DNA of 23,293 bases from Pelargonium cotyledonis. Taxonomy: Eukaryota > Streptophyta > Magnoliopsida > Geraniales > Geraniaceae. Where the stretch lies: assembly GCA_036897625.1 (NCBI GenBank), contig JAYMTA010000896.1, positions 1-23,293 on the forward strand, in the 5' to 3' direction. The position numbers and the translations under genes were made by a program. Shown here piece by piece: positions 12,003 through 22,649 of the stretch. The stretch's first letter is position 1. Every line of letters starts with the position of its first letter. The notes beneath the pieces were generated by a model. The model saw nothing but the letters and a program-made list of their open reading frames with translations, was not told the origin of the DNA and searched no databases.

Positions 12003-12117
12003 TAAGATGCCAAAATATTGTTTTTAAGAGAAGATAATAAGAAAGTTGGATTCCAGATTTTTATATATTAATCAGGAGCAGAAACTAATCTCTTACAAGC
12101 ATAAGATGCACCAGATT

Positions 12118-12123
12118 TTTATT
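12118..12123 (-). terminator. Poly(A) signal of the alpha-amylase gene
   Basis: AATAAA on the minus strand, about 75 bases after the amylase stop codon, in an AT-rich 3' region. Confidence 0.5.
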
Positions 12124-12197
12124 TTATGTATAACAACAACTCTTTTAGAGTTTACAGACTATCAAGATTGTTTGACAACATATCCTGTTATTAGTTT

Positions 12198-13699
12198 TTA
12201 CTTCTTCTCCCATACACAGTAATCATTTCCAGAGGTAGCAACCTGGAAATTTGAGGGAACAAGGCTCCCAAGATTCATCTTTGGTCCGATCTTCATTATG
12301 ATCTTCTCATCTATTTTCGCCATATAAAGATCAGCATCAGATGCTAATATATTGGCACTGCTGGTTGATCCAATTCCGTACTTATTCCTGATTGCAGCCA
12401 ATTTGCTAATCTGCTCTTTTAGACCCCAATCAAACAAGTGATCATAAAACTGTTGAAAACAAAATTTAATCAGTACCATATCTATATGTATGAATTTTGT
12501 AAATTTCAGAAAGCAAAAGAAAAAATGTACATACTATGGATGGAGTTCCGGGATGGGTGAGAATATAAGCATATCCTAGCATGACTTTATCAGATGGGAA
12601 TGGCCAGAGCTTCTGAGTAGAGCCTGTGTCATGATTGTCTATGAAAGTCACAGCATTTTGTGGCATAAGTCCGATCATCCCCGGGGGCTTCCCGCTCGGG
12701 TCCTTCAACCTCCAGAGCTCTCCTTGCACTGCAGCCTGGAGAATCCCCTTTGTAGTGAAATCAAAGGCGGTGACAGCGCCACCAGCAGCCCGAACCCAAT
12801 CAGCCAGTGCTTGCCTATGACCATCTTGGTTGTAGTTCGGTTTTCCATCCTGGCCATACAACAGAGAATCCCATTTTTCGCCAACAGCAAACTCTGGCTT
12901 GGTTTGTTCCATGTAGATTTTAGTAATGCTGGGGGCATACCCCTTGACAAAGTCGAAGCGCCATCCATCAAACCCGATTTCAGTCTTCAGCCAATTCATC
13001 CAATCTGACAGCTCCTTTTGCACCCTCGGGTTGAGATGGTCGATGTCCGGTGCTCCTCCAAAATCTCCTCCAGTGTCCGGGTTCCCGGTGCCATCAGAAT
13101 AGGCTGTGTCGTCTTTGCAAATGAAGGATGGTCCCCAGTCTAGCCGCTCGTCTGGGGTTCCACCTTCGAAGATGCACCATATTCCTCTACCATCCTGTTT
13201 CTCTGCTGTCCTGTGGTTTATCACTATGTCAGCAACTGCTTTGATTCCCTTCCCATGTAGAGCTGCAATGAGTGACTTGAGTTCGTCCTGAGACCCGTAC
13301 TTGGATGCACTCAGATCATACAGCCTTCCCGGCATGTATCCTGCAGGAAGGAGCAGAGGCATGAGATCAATAAGGAATTAATCAAATGGAGAACAACAAA
13401 AAAAGGTTCGTACCTTGGGGCGCAACGGACTGAGAAGGAGGAGGAAGCCAGACATGAGTGATTCCGGCACTGACCAAATCAGGAATGGAGTTCTTGAGTG
13501 AGTTGTACAATCCACCAGCTTTGTTACATGATTCCCAATTGAACCCCTATCGCATTTCATCATTTTCATCATAAATGTTAATGTCAAGAATCAAGAATCA
13601 AGATCAGTTGCTTACCTGAAACAACAAGGCAGGAGCAGAGAAGGAGGGGAAGAGAGAGAAGCAGAGATAGAGGAAAGAGAGTGTAGCCAGAGAACCCAT
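12198..13699 (-). CDS. AMY1: Secreted alpha-amylase (GH13), AMY1 type
   Basis: Four minus-strand exons: 13616-13699, 13414-13546, 12535-13340 and 12198-12449; 424 aa, the usual length. It hydrolyses internal alpha-1,4 bonds of starch. Residues 1 to about 22 are a signal peptide (hydrophobic [17 protein letters not shown], then SFSA), pointing to secretion and matching AMY1 rather than the plastid AMY3. The mature part opens LLFQGFNWES. GH13 regions: DIVINHR at 110-116; GWRFDFVKG with nucleophile Asp202; FAVGEKW with acid/base Glu227; FIDNHD with Asp310. The C-terminal domain ends in ...YCVWEKK. Introns follow Gln28, split Gly73, and follow Ile341. The triad is complete, so it should be active. 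The homologue from memory is Arabidopsis AMY1 (At4g25000). Confidence 0.96.
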
Positions 13700-13740
13700 T
13701 GCGTTTTGCTGGATAATTAAGATAGAAAATTCTGCAAGTC

Positions 13741-13747
13741 TTTTATA
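13741..13747 (-). promoter_or_regulatory. TATA box of the alpha-amylase gene
   Basis: TATAAAA on the minus strand, about 42 bases before the start codon at 13699. It implies a very short leader of roughly 10-20 bases. I looked for the gibberellin-response box TAACAAA upstream and did not see it. Confidence 0.6.
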
Positions 13748-15229
13748 GGCTCCTTTTCTTCTGGGTTAGAGAAAACCAGGAAAAGAGGTTAAGTGTGGAA
13801 GTTATGATGGTAAGAGTCTAAATTTCCACCAGGAAATTATATGATTGTGCTTATTTCAGTACTAGACAAAGATTCTAATCATTCTCGAGCACAATCAATG
13901 AAACTGGAAAAAAAAGGGTCAAGCTTTCATATTTGAGCACAAATAGTCATGGGACTGACTCTGCCACTTTTCTTTCAGACCAAACCATGGGGCATAAATG
14001 AGACTTTCTTTTCCTTTCTTAAAGATGAAGTGGAAGAAAGAATCCAAATGTCAGTTCTATCCCTCCAGAAATTTGTCTCTATTTGTGATTTTCACTTCCA
14101 AATATCTAATTGATTTTGTAAGCGGTAACGGAAAATCTTATTAATCATATAATCTTAAGCCATTAACTCTGAGTTTGATATAAGAATCATCTCATAGTCA
14201 TTTATGCAATTTTGTCCAAAAAAATTCAAGGGCATGGATTCAACATTATCCAAATCCCTTCTTGGAAATATCAGCAATGCAAAACCCGGAAGGCAAAGAC
14301 ATCATAGGTCCGTATCAGATTATATAACTTCCTGTTGTCTAGCCTAAAACAAAAACAAAAACAAAAACTATGGTAAAAAACATGACATCACCCATAAAAA
14401 TATATATTTGGTTAATAACAAACTGATAAGCTTCAGATTGAATTGGAGCAGTACCTGAACTGTGCCTACAGCCTACCTGAAGCTGAAAGAGTGAAGGAAG
14501 CTAATAGAAAACGATAAGTGCAGATAGCGTGCAAGGCAAGATGCTTGTAATAATTTAAATGTCACTCCATCTATTCTCTAACTGTGCATTGGAGACGCCT
14601 GTCCTGAAAATTCCATGTCCAAACAAATACAAAAGCTTATCTCCTAATTTATAGTAATCATTCATATGAAATCAAACAAACTTATCTTAAGTTATGCTTT
14701 TAGTCTAATACTGACTGGTAAATATGAACATAACAATTGTATGTCCCATGTAATAAGTGATATACAAAAAGCCGAAACAGTAGGAGATTGTGTCAACACA
14801 TATGTAACAAATTGTCTATGTTAGTGTAATGGCTGAATAGTTTTGTATGAATTATACAAATTTAACAAGCTCAAAATGCTGGAAATTGCGAGTACCAAAT
14901 ATGAGCTGGTTTGGCATGACAACAGCCCAGTTAATGACAAACTTACGTTGGCAACACTTAACAAACCTTATCTGAGAAGTAAGGATCATATATGAGAAAC
15001 CAAAAACAGAACACGGCTCTTAAGAAGATCAACTTTATTAGAAGAGAATGAGTGTGCACAACTTTAACTTAATCTAGGAAGAGCCTTCTCTACTAACAAC
15101 TTCCTAATTCATAAATACAACCACAAATACTGGTTGACATCTTGTAGTTTTCTAATACAAGCTAACGTTTCAGCCTAATAATTTTTTGCAGGGCTCCTTC
15201 AAAGCAAGTAAAGCTCCAGGGATAGCTGC
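13748..15229. other. Spacer between the amylase promoter and the SCP2 3' end
   Basis: AT-rich DNA with no recognisable coding sequence. It has a short CAAAAA repeat at about 14348-14368. The part from about 13750 to 14300 is presumably amylase promoter. The part near 15034-15229 is SCP2 3' UTR, with AATAAA on the minus strand at 15034-15039. Confidence 0.6.
15034..15039 (-). terminator. Poly(A) signal of the SCP2 gene
   Basis: AATAAA on the minus strand, about 190 bases after the SCP2 stop codon. Confidence 0.45.
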
Positions 15230-16282
15230 TCACATCTTTGAAGGCTTTGGGAATATGTCGGGCGTAAATTTCTGAGCTGCACTCAAACTTCCCTTAATTT
15301 TCATTGCACCCCTGCATCCATTCAATCATTGCAAACGAAATTTAAAAAAGAACATATTGTAACACAAATAAACATATTCAACAAGCGTCCAAGGTTTCAC
15401 CTCATGAAAGCAATCTGGGGATTCATCTTCCCAGTTGCAACCTTGAGAAAATCATCATCTTTGAAGGAAAAGGTAGCATCAGGCTTTCCTCCTTCGTATG
15501 TCCCTAAAATTCAAAACAGAAAATGTTGATCAAAAGATCACAGCAAACACAATACTGAAGTAACCGTTCTATCCCAGAAGTGTTAGTAATCTTATTGAAA
15601 CACAAACAATAACAAAGGACTATCCTCCATCCTAACCCCACAACATTGTCCTTTCGAAAGTTGAAAGGGAATAGATAGACAACTTTTTGGCAACAAAAGA
15701 CAATTATTAATGAAATAAAATAGACAAAAAGCAAACATATCATACCATTTTTCTTTTGCAGCTAAATTAAGCTATTGCATCAAGAAAAAGCCCAGAAACA
15801 CTAAAAAAAATGAAACATTTGTTTTCTCCATCATTTTATGGGCATAGATTAGAACTAACTTTCTTAACTTGTTCCTTTTTCATCAAATTTTGGCTAACAT
15901 TTACGATTGAATTCATCAGATAATAAGAAAACAAAAAATTGCCAACTAAAAACTGTAACAGAAAGTATCAAATCAAATTAGACCAGAAAATCAGAAGCCC
16001 TAACCTTTCTTCACCTCCCCTTTCTTAAGATCAACAATATAAGTCACCTCATCGAATCCAAGTTTCTGCTCTCCAACAATCAAAATAACAACAATTAAGT
16101 TTATAAATATTTAATTACGCTTGATCGAATGATTTATTTTAATACAAATTACATACCTTAGGAGCGATGTTGATCTGATAAACGAGGCCAATTTTCTTGA
16201 CGATTTCTTTTCCAGCATCGGTAGATAGATGGAGCTTCATCTGCTCCATCAAGGCGTCGGACTTGAGTTGAGTGGTGGCCAT
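15230..16282 (-). CDS. SCP2: Sterol carrier protein 2 (SCP2), single-domain, peroxisomal
   Basis: Four minus-strand exons: 16157-16282, 16005-16065, 15401-15503 and 15230-15311, phases 0, 1 and 2; 123 aa, the same length as Arabidopsis SCP2 (At5g42890) from memory. It is a stand-alone SCP2 fold that binds and transfers sterols and other lipids. In plants it is peroxisomal and linked to lipid turnover in seedlings. The sequence shows MATTQLKSDALMEQMK, IGLVYQINIAPK, then KLGFDEVTYIVDLKKGEV, YEGGKPDATFSFKDDDF, GKMNPQIAFMRGAMKIKGS and FTPDIFPKPSKM. It ends in Ser-Lys-Met, a variant of the SKL peroxisomal targeting signal. The gene is divergent from the thioredoxin-like gene. Confidence 0.96.
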
Positions 16283-16335
16283 CGCTGTACTGTCACGGCG
16301 GTGCTAGCTAAAATGCGCAGCTGCGTACTATACAA

Positions 16336-16343
16336 TATATATA
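16336..16343 (-). promoter_or_regulatory. TATA box of the SCP2 gene
   Basis: TATATATA, about 54 bases upstream of the SCP2 start codon on the minus strand. It fits a start of transcription near 16305-16310. Confidence 0.5.
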
Positions 16344-16496
16344 GGAGGCGCAACGCAGCTCTTTATCATATTTTTCTGGAATGGTGGATTGGGATCGGAT
16401 GAGGGAAGGTACACGCATCCCAACTACTTCAATTCTTGAGTGGGACCCAGAAGAAGAAGACGTGGTTTCCAATCTTCCTTAATAAATGCGTCGTAT

Positions 16497-16549
16497 TGGG
16501 CCTTTTATGGGCTCGGGTGGCGAATTAGGCCCAATATGATGGTAGCCCA
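16497..16549. promoter_or_regulatory. Cluster of four site II (TGGGCY) elements between SCP2 and the thioredoxin-like gene
   Basis: TGGGCC at 16497-16502, TGGGCT at 16508-16513, GGCCCA at 16528-16533 and AGCCCA at 16544-16549; two on each strand. Site II elements bind TCP factors and are common in housekeeping plant promoters. The position between two divergent genes suggests a shared promoter. Confidence 0.6.
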
Positions 16550-17733
16550 TTTACAGTGGAATTGGTACAGCAGAGCAGAGCTGAGAGAAGTGGATATGGT
16601 GGTGTTGTCGTGTCTGTTTCTGATTGGAAGAAGAGGTTTTTTGATGCGCTAGCTAACAAGGAACGAAACGAGCCAACAACGGCTTGTTTCAACTGCCGGA
16701 AGTGGCTGCTTGCAAGGTAAGCACCTCTGATCACTCATTTCAATTCTCATATTGTGAAGTTCAATCTAAATCCTGTTTGTTTTACAATTACATCTTTGCC
16801 TTATTTTGGCAATGGCCGGCTAGATTGTTGCTTTTGCTGTCCATCTCGAGAAATGATGCTTGATTTTACATTCAGAAGTTAAAATTGATGAACACTTTTG
16901 TTGAGATTAGCAACTAGTTTTCCCATTGCTACAGACTTCAGTCATGTATGGATGATGTATTTTTGGTTGCCAGTTGCAATTCATGTGTTGTTGGGTATAG
17001 AATCTCTGGGTGTTGATGGTGCTGTTGAGTGTAGAGGAGGATTTGATTTTCTTTGAATTTCATGTACTATTAGGAAACATTTCACTCTTGGCGGGTTTTC
17101 GTAGAAATGGAATTGTGAAGTGGTGTTGTAGTTATCTTTGGGATCTTATTCAAATCTTGTGTTAATATTGGGGAAAAATATTACATTTATCTATTTTCCT
17201 CTTGTTTCAAACCCATGCGTATGTGAAGTGTTCTGATAAGTGTTCGAACCCAGCAAGACATCGGGCAATGATTTCTTATTGGCATTGAGTTAGAATAGTA
17301 AACAAGTTGCAGTTTTTTATTACGTTATGTTTTATTTTTTTTCCTGTCACGCAAATTCAATGTCAGGAACACAGAGAATTCAGTTAAGTGAATAGTTAGC
17401 TTAAAAAGTTTAGGAGCACCCTCATTGAACATGATATCTCTGTTGCGTCACATTTGGTGTATTTCTTTCTTGTTTCTTTGATTGCATACTATGGACCCTT
17501 CCAGGATCTTTAAGCCTTTGTTGACACATTTATATATTTTTCATTACGATCTAAAATTCCTAATACTTATTATTGTTCATCATGGTGATCGTTTCTCAGC
17601 TAATAGGATGAGATGAATTAAAGTGCAAAGAACATTTGGAAGATCAGTCATTCAAGGTTGAAAGTTTAGAGCCAAAATACTTTACTTTAAGCAGTTGCAG
17701 ATTGGCAGATTGCTGCCTTGAAAAGTTTTCCAT
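16550..17733 (+). other. 5' leader and leader intron of the thioredoxin-like gene
   Basis: A strong donor CAAG|GTAAGC lies at 16717 and an acceptor TTGCAG ends at 17700, 33 bases before the start codon. I infer a non-coding first exon ending at 16716 and an intron of about 984 bp. No transcript evidence is available. Nothing else coding is visible. Confidence 0.5.
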
Positions 17734-19013
17734 ATGTTGCCATGCAAACGGCATGTATTTCCAGTTGCAAGGTCTCTTTCAGTTTCAGAAAGATCTCACA
17801 TGGTGGACATGATTCTTGAGTTTCCATTATGGTTCCCGGCTTGCAGAAATACTGTTAAATTACACCCTATGAAGGCAAAATATTCGACATCTCCCACTGG
17901 AATTGTCAGTTTGGACTTTTTGAAAATTAAGAATTCATTTCAACCTGGAAGAACCAAATGCATTGCTAATGGAACTCAGGGAGAAGTATCTGATGAAGAA
18001 GACGAACTCTGTCCTGTGGACTGTGTTAGAGAATTTAAGACTGATGAGGAATTCTTGAAAATACTTGAGAAGGCCAAGGAAACAGGTGCTTTAGTTGTGG
18101 TAGATTTTTATCGTACTTCTTGTGGAAGCTGCAAGTATATAGAGCAAGGATTTGCAAAATTATGCAAGGGATCCGGTGATCAAGGAGCCCCAGTTATTTT
18201 CTTAAAGCATAATGTGAGTATTTCTATACACCAAACTCCTCTAGATTTCAAAGATTACACGTGTTTCTCTGCGATCGACTAATAACCTTATGAAGAAGTA
18301 ATTGTCTGCTAACAAAGTAACACTAATTGATGGTCCAAAAAATAGCAATGATTAAGTGCTAGTATTTCCATTACCAGTAGGAAGTAGATAAGGAAAAAGT
18401 TAAAGATAAAATGCTACCCACTATAGGAGCGGACCTGAACCTAACCTGACTATGGACACAATGCTGTAATGTAAATAGGGGAAATAATGATCCAATAGTT
18501 TCTCTGAGTTGTGTAATAAATTGCCTAAAAAAAGAGGCAGGGTCATGGCATGCCTAGGTTAGTCAGGCAGTACGCAGTTGAACGTAAAGTTCTCTTGCAG
18601 AAAATTATTAGTATTGGGGTTTAATCTGAGCTTGAACTCATGAGATAATATGGATCTTATTGTGCTATTCACTGCAGGTAATTGATGAGTATGATGAAGA
18701 ATCAGAGGTTGCCGATAGGCTTAGAATCAGGGTAAATTCTTCTGCGTCATAATTTTGTCTATTGTTATTGATTTACATCAATGTTCTAGATCTCATTTAT
18801 TTATATTGAGTATCAAAGCTGGTAAAGTGTCATTGATAATGTTGGTTTCCTGATTGTTATTTGAGTCCGAGAACATTTGAACAATTTGAACATATGCAGG
18901 CAGTGCCTCTCTTCCACTTCTACAAAGATGGGGTTCTATTGGAATCATTTGCAACCAGAGACAAGGCGAGGATTGATGTAGCCATTCACAAGTACACATC
19001 TCCTTCTCCTTAA
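17734..19013 (+). CDS. Chloroplast thioredoxin-like protein (thioredoxin-like 3-1 type)
   Basis: Three coding exons: 17734-18213, 18678-18731 and 18900-19013, all phase 0; 215 aa. Residues 1 to about 75 are Ser/Arg/Lys-rich with few acids, as in a plastid transit peptide. An acidic linker follows (SDEEDEL, 86-92), then the thioredoxin fold. The active site is FYRTSCGSCKY, with Cys130 and Cys133 (C-G-S-C; the usual Trp before the first Cys is replaced by Ser). VIFLKHN and DEYDEESEVADRLRI follow, then the cis-Pro motif AVPLFHFY (Pro181) and ESFATRD. The sequence resembles plant chloroplast thioredoxin-like 3-1, expected to act as a stromal disulfide oxidoreductase. The start could be the second Met at 17800; 17734 is taken as the first in-frame ATG after the leader acceptor. 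Confidence 0.9.
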
Positions 19014-19378
19014 TTAATCTGAGGATGCTTAAGCTAGTCTGTTTGGTTCCTCAGAATTGGCTTTACATAATATAATAATGGAGGCAGATATTATCAAGTG
19101 AAGCCTCACAGAAACCCATATATGTACTATGAAAATTGCTGTAGGTTCTGGTAAACATTTGTTCGTTACAAACAAACAGTGTATCTGGTTTTCATGCAGT
19201 ATCCAACTGTGTCTATCATTTGTCTTATAGCAGTGTAAACTTTACAATGGATTTGGACATATTTTGATATCTTAATCAATGCCATAGCTAGCTTCTTTTT
19301 GCATATCAATGTTAGCATGAAGAACAAGAACAATTATATTCTTGGTTTGGCATCTATTGATAAAATTTGGTAGTAAAA
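19014..19378. other. Overlapping 3' regions of the convergent thioredoxin-like and CYP707A genes
   Basis: A 365-bp AT-rich spacer that must hold both 3' UTRs. No classical AATAAA is visible on either strand; AATAAT-type variants occur near 19073. No coding sequence is recognised. Confidence 0.5.
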
Positions 19379-21706
19379 TTAGATTTCCCAAAATCTGGCT
19401 GGAAGTCCATTCAATGGCACTGGAAATGGGCTGTACTGAATCCCCGTTTGAGATCCTACCACCTCCCACCTGCAAATTAAAGACATTTCTCAATTTATAT
19501 TTGTTCTTACGATCATACTACAAACTTTTTTGATAACTGCGTAGCAACTAAGGCTCGAATATGATACCTCAAAAGAAACAAGTGTCTTAAACCACTTGCC
19601 CTGGTGATAGTTGTTATCATACTAGAAACTTAATGTAGAAGAAATGATTTAGGATTGATACCTCAATTTGGTAACCAAATGGTGGATCATGACAAGCATC
19701 TCCAACTTGGCAAGCTCATTTCCAGGGCAGGCATGCTCTCCACTGCCAAATGGCATGAAAGTACTGGGTTTTGGAGCAACCTACAAAACCCTCTACAAAA
19801 TGAGAAACACAAGCACATTTACACTAGTATTTGTCTAGTTGATAGTATAAGAAATGAAAAAAGAGTGTAATGACCTCAAATCTGGAAGGATCAAATTTGT
19901 GGGGATCAGTGAAATATTGAGGATTGTGATGAATGTTTCTGAACAATGGCATAACCTTCCAACCTTTTGGAATTAGGTAACCTATATTTCATCAAATTTC
20001 AAAGTCAGATAATTCAAAACTCAGCTACTATACTGCTGGCAGCTGGTCCAATTAATAGGGATCTTTTAAATTGCTAAAAAAATCTACACGTGTATTGAGA
20101 GAGTTCCATGATTGGACAAAAATAGAAACGTGACAAAAAAAGATTCCATTACAATCATCCATTACAATACATACGTACCCTTATATTCCACATCAGCCAC
20201 TGCTTCTCTGAAAGTGAAAGATATGATGCTGCCCATCCTCAAGCTCTCCAAAACAACCTAAGCACCAATGTTTGCTTCTCCTTATTCTTAGTTTCTTACA
20301 TATACTATGATTTTTCACTACAAATTTGTACTAACTCACCTTATGAGTTATATGCATATTGTTCCTGATCTGGCTCCACCTCAATGGCCTCTCCTTCCCA
20401 TTCTCTTCACCAACTGCTCTCTGTTCACCCTATAATATCAAGACAAACAAACCACTGTTTCATTATCGTGTATCTATCATTCGATTGTATTCTAGATCAT
20501 TCTGAAATATGCGTACCTTAACGGCCTCTAGAATCTTGGGGTTGTCATGGAGGAACTTGAGAATCCATGTCATGGCACTGGCTGTGGTGTCTTGGGCTGC
20601 AAAAAGTACCCCTATTATGTTATCTGCTATTTGGTCCTCCCTCAGCCTCAGCTCCACGGCCTCCTCTTTTTCGTCCTCGCAATTCAACAAGCAACCTAAC
20701 AGGTCATTTTCTAGCTCTTGCTTCTCCTTCCTCTCCCTAATGATTTCACCCAGAATTTTGTTCAGCCTTTTCCTTGCCTACACAAATCAAGAACGCTCAT
20801 AAATTATATATGAATCCAATTGATTGCACACTATGAATTTAATATGGATCTGGATCTTTTATCACTAATGGTATGACACCAGGAATCAATTCAATTAAAA
20901 ACTTAAACTGATAGTTGAAAACAAAATTAGTTTTATACTCTACCAGTAATGCTTTTTTGTAGAGAGTTCCTGGAATGTTGGTGGGAAAAGAATTGTAGCC
21001 GCTGTCCACTATGCTGTACTGCTGGTTCAGCTCTTGTACGTAATGATCCTCCAACCGCCCAAAAATGGCTACGATACCAACTTGAAATGAAAACTGCATC
21101 CAAATCATAAAACCAAACTATATTTACATATAAGACAATACGTACTATATATTTATTTGGGTCCATGTACATTAAATGAGCAACCTTTTTCATTTCTTGA
21201 AATGTGTTGACGACGTGTCCGCCGACCCACGAGCCCATGACTGAGAGTGCGGCGGCTTCCACGTCAGAAACTAGTCCCCGGACAGCGTGGAGGGAGAGGG
21301 ATCGCTGGACCAGCTTCCGGAGGGTGGTGTGGTAGTGGCCTTCGTGGAAGAAGAGGGCGGAGGGGCCGATGAGCCGCTCCTTGCTTTTCGGGTACGTTGG
21401 CTTGAACAAATGAGCTTGGGTCACCAGCACGAACCGAGCCGCCTCCGGGCTCGCCAGCATCACGCTGGGGCAGCCCAAGATGTGGGTCTTGAATATCTCG
21501 CCGTACTTGCTCTGTTTGGCGGCGAAGAAAATGTTTGGGTCTTGGGAGTAGAGTTGCAGAGTCTCGCCGATGTACGGCCAGCCCATTGAGCCCGGAGGGA
21601 GCTTGGTATTAGCGTCTGGTTTCTGTTTCTTGTGTGTTCTCAGCCACAAGTAATGGAAGAGAAGCGTTGGGAGGAAGACGAGAATGGTCAGGAAAATCAA
21701 AGCCAT
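19379..21706 (-). CDS. CYP707A: Cytochrome P450 CYP707A, abscisic acid 8'-hydroxylase
   Basis: Eight minus-strand exons: 21185-21706, 20944-21093, 20517-20777, 20340-20429, 20179-20257, 19875-19981, 19662-19780 and 19379-19469; 472 aa, normal for the family. It starts ABA breakdown by 8'-hydroxylation, leading to phaseic acid, and so helps release dormancy and end stress responses. Seen: an N-terminal membrane anchor (about 3-22), the proline hinge [19 protein letters not shown], the I-helix FAAQDTT (Asp287-Thr288-Thr289), E-x-x-R (Glu345, Arg348), FDPSRF near 398-403, and the heme loop [13 protein letters not shown] with ligand Cys421. It ends ...[12 protein letters not shown]. Nothing essential is missing. 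The ending and the position near a VID27 gene favour the CYP707A4 subgroup. The first intron (21094-21184, 91 bp) starts with a weak donor, GTTGCT. Confidence 0.95.
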
Positions 21707-22640
21707 TTGTGTTGGAAGTTGGAACAGAGCAACACAGAGGAGATGAGATCAGCTGAGTGTTGGGTTTGTTGAGTAGATGTGGTGCAAATGAGCAGCAGAT
21801 ATGTCTTTTTTTATTTATTTATGTGGTTTTGGGTTGTTGGAAATTTAGGGGAGGAAATGGGTTTATTTAGCAAATTTAAATCTGATTGGGAGCAATGGCT
21901 AGAGACAAAGAAGCCAACGTCACTCTCAAGATTTTGTTTGAAGCACAAATGATTTTTTCATCTTCCATTTTCCTAATCCAGCCAATCCAAACATCTCTCA
22001 AAATCCATCATTCATTTGGATTCCCATAACATATCCATAATGCATGCATGCATGATCCTTATGATATATGATAAGTATACGTTTTGAGAACTTTGTAAAT
22101 GCACAACTTTCCTTTCTGAAACTTTCTTGAAACAGGGTATGTTGTAGTGTCCGGGTGCTTGTTCTCGGTAGCTCAACGAAAGCAAAAATAGAAAATACAC
22201 GGAAGTGAGGAACCACATTTGCCAACAAAATCTCTACTGCTATGTATGGGTCCTAGTGTGGACGGTTCTAGAGGCTAGGGTCCATAGGGAAGAACTGGAG
22301 GTTAGAATTCTGAGAGACAAAGGCTAGAATCCTTACTATAAAGTTTATGGAGTCTGCTCAAGGGTATAATACCGGTAGTGAAAAACTTGAGTGTGTGTCT
22401 AGGAATTCATTTCAGCGTGAAAGTACGAATCTATTTTGGAGAAAATCTAAATAACACATCACTAGGGAGGATTGTAAGTATTTCTTGAATGAGAATGTAG
22501 AAAGATAAGTTCTTTATGCAAAATAATAAGTCTCATTCCTTTTACCATAAAGAGTATATATACTTACAAATCAAACTGGTCATGTTATGGCGAAAAGTGA
22601 TTGGCTATTGTTGTTGATAGGGTTCCATCGTGGGACTAAT
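21707..22640 (-). promoter_or_regulatory. Promoter region of CYP707A and upstream spacer
   Basis: A TATA-like TAAATAAA lies at about 21813-21820 on the minus strand, some 105-115 bases before the start codon. Overlapping RY motifs (CATGCA) occur in the self-complementary TGCATGCATGCATG at 22041-22054. Beyond about 22100 the sequence is unremarkable spacer; open frames there match nothing I recognise. Confidence 0.4.
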
Positions 22641-22649
22641 TGTGAATCT

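Noticed and set aside
12631-13008. 125-residue + strand open frame over the amylase
   Set aside because: Antisense to GH13 conserved regions; no independent support.
16440-16652. 70-residue open frame beside the thioredoxin-like leader
   Set aside because: It overlaps the site II promoter cluster, has no family match and is out of context with the downstream exons.
21287-21589. 100-residue + strand open frame over CYP707A exon 1
   Set aside because: Shadow of the GC-rich P450 first exon, whose minus-strand frame is clearly the coding one.
22100-22640. Possible solo LTR upstream of CYP707A
   Set aside because: I could not find TG...CA ends with a 5-bp target duplication, so the stretch is left as spacer.
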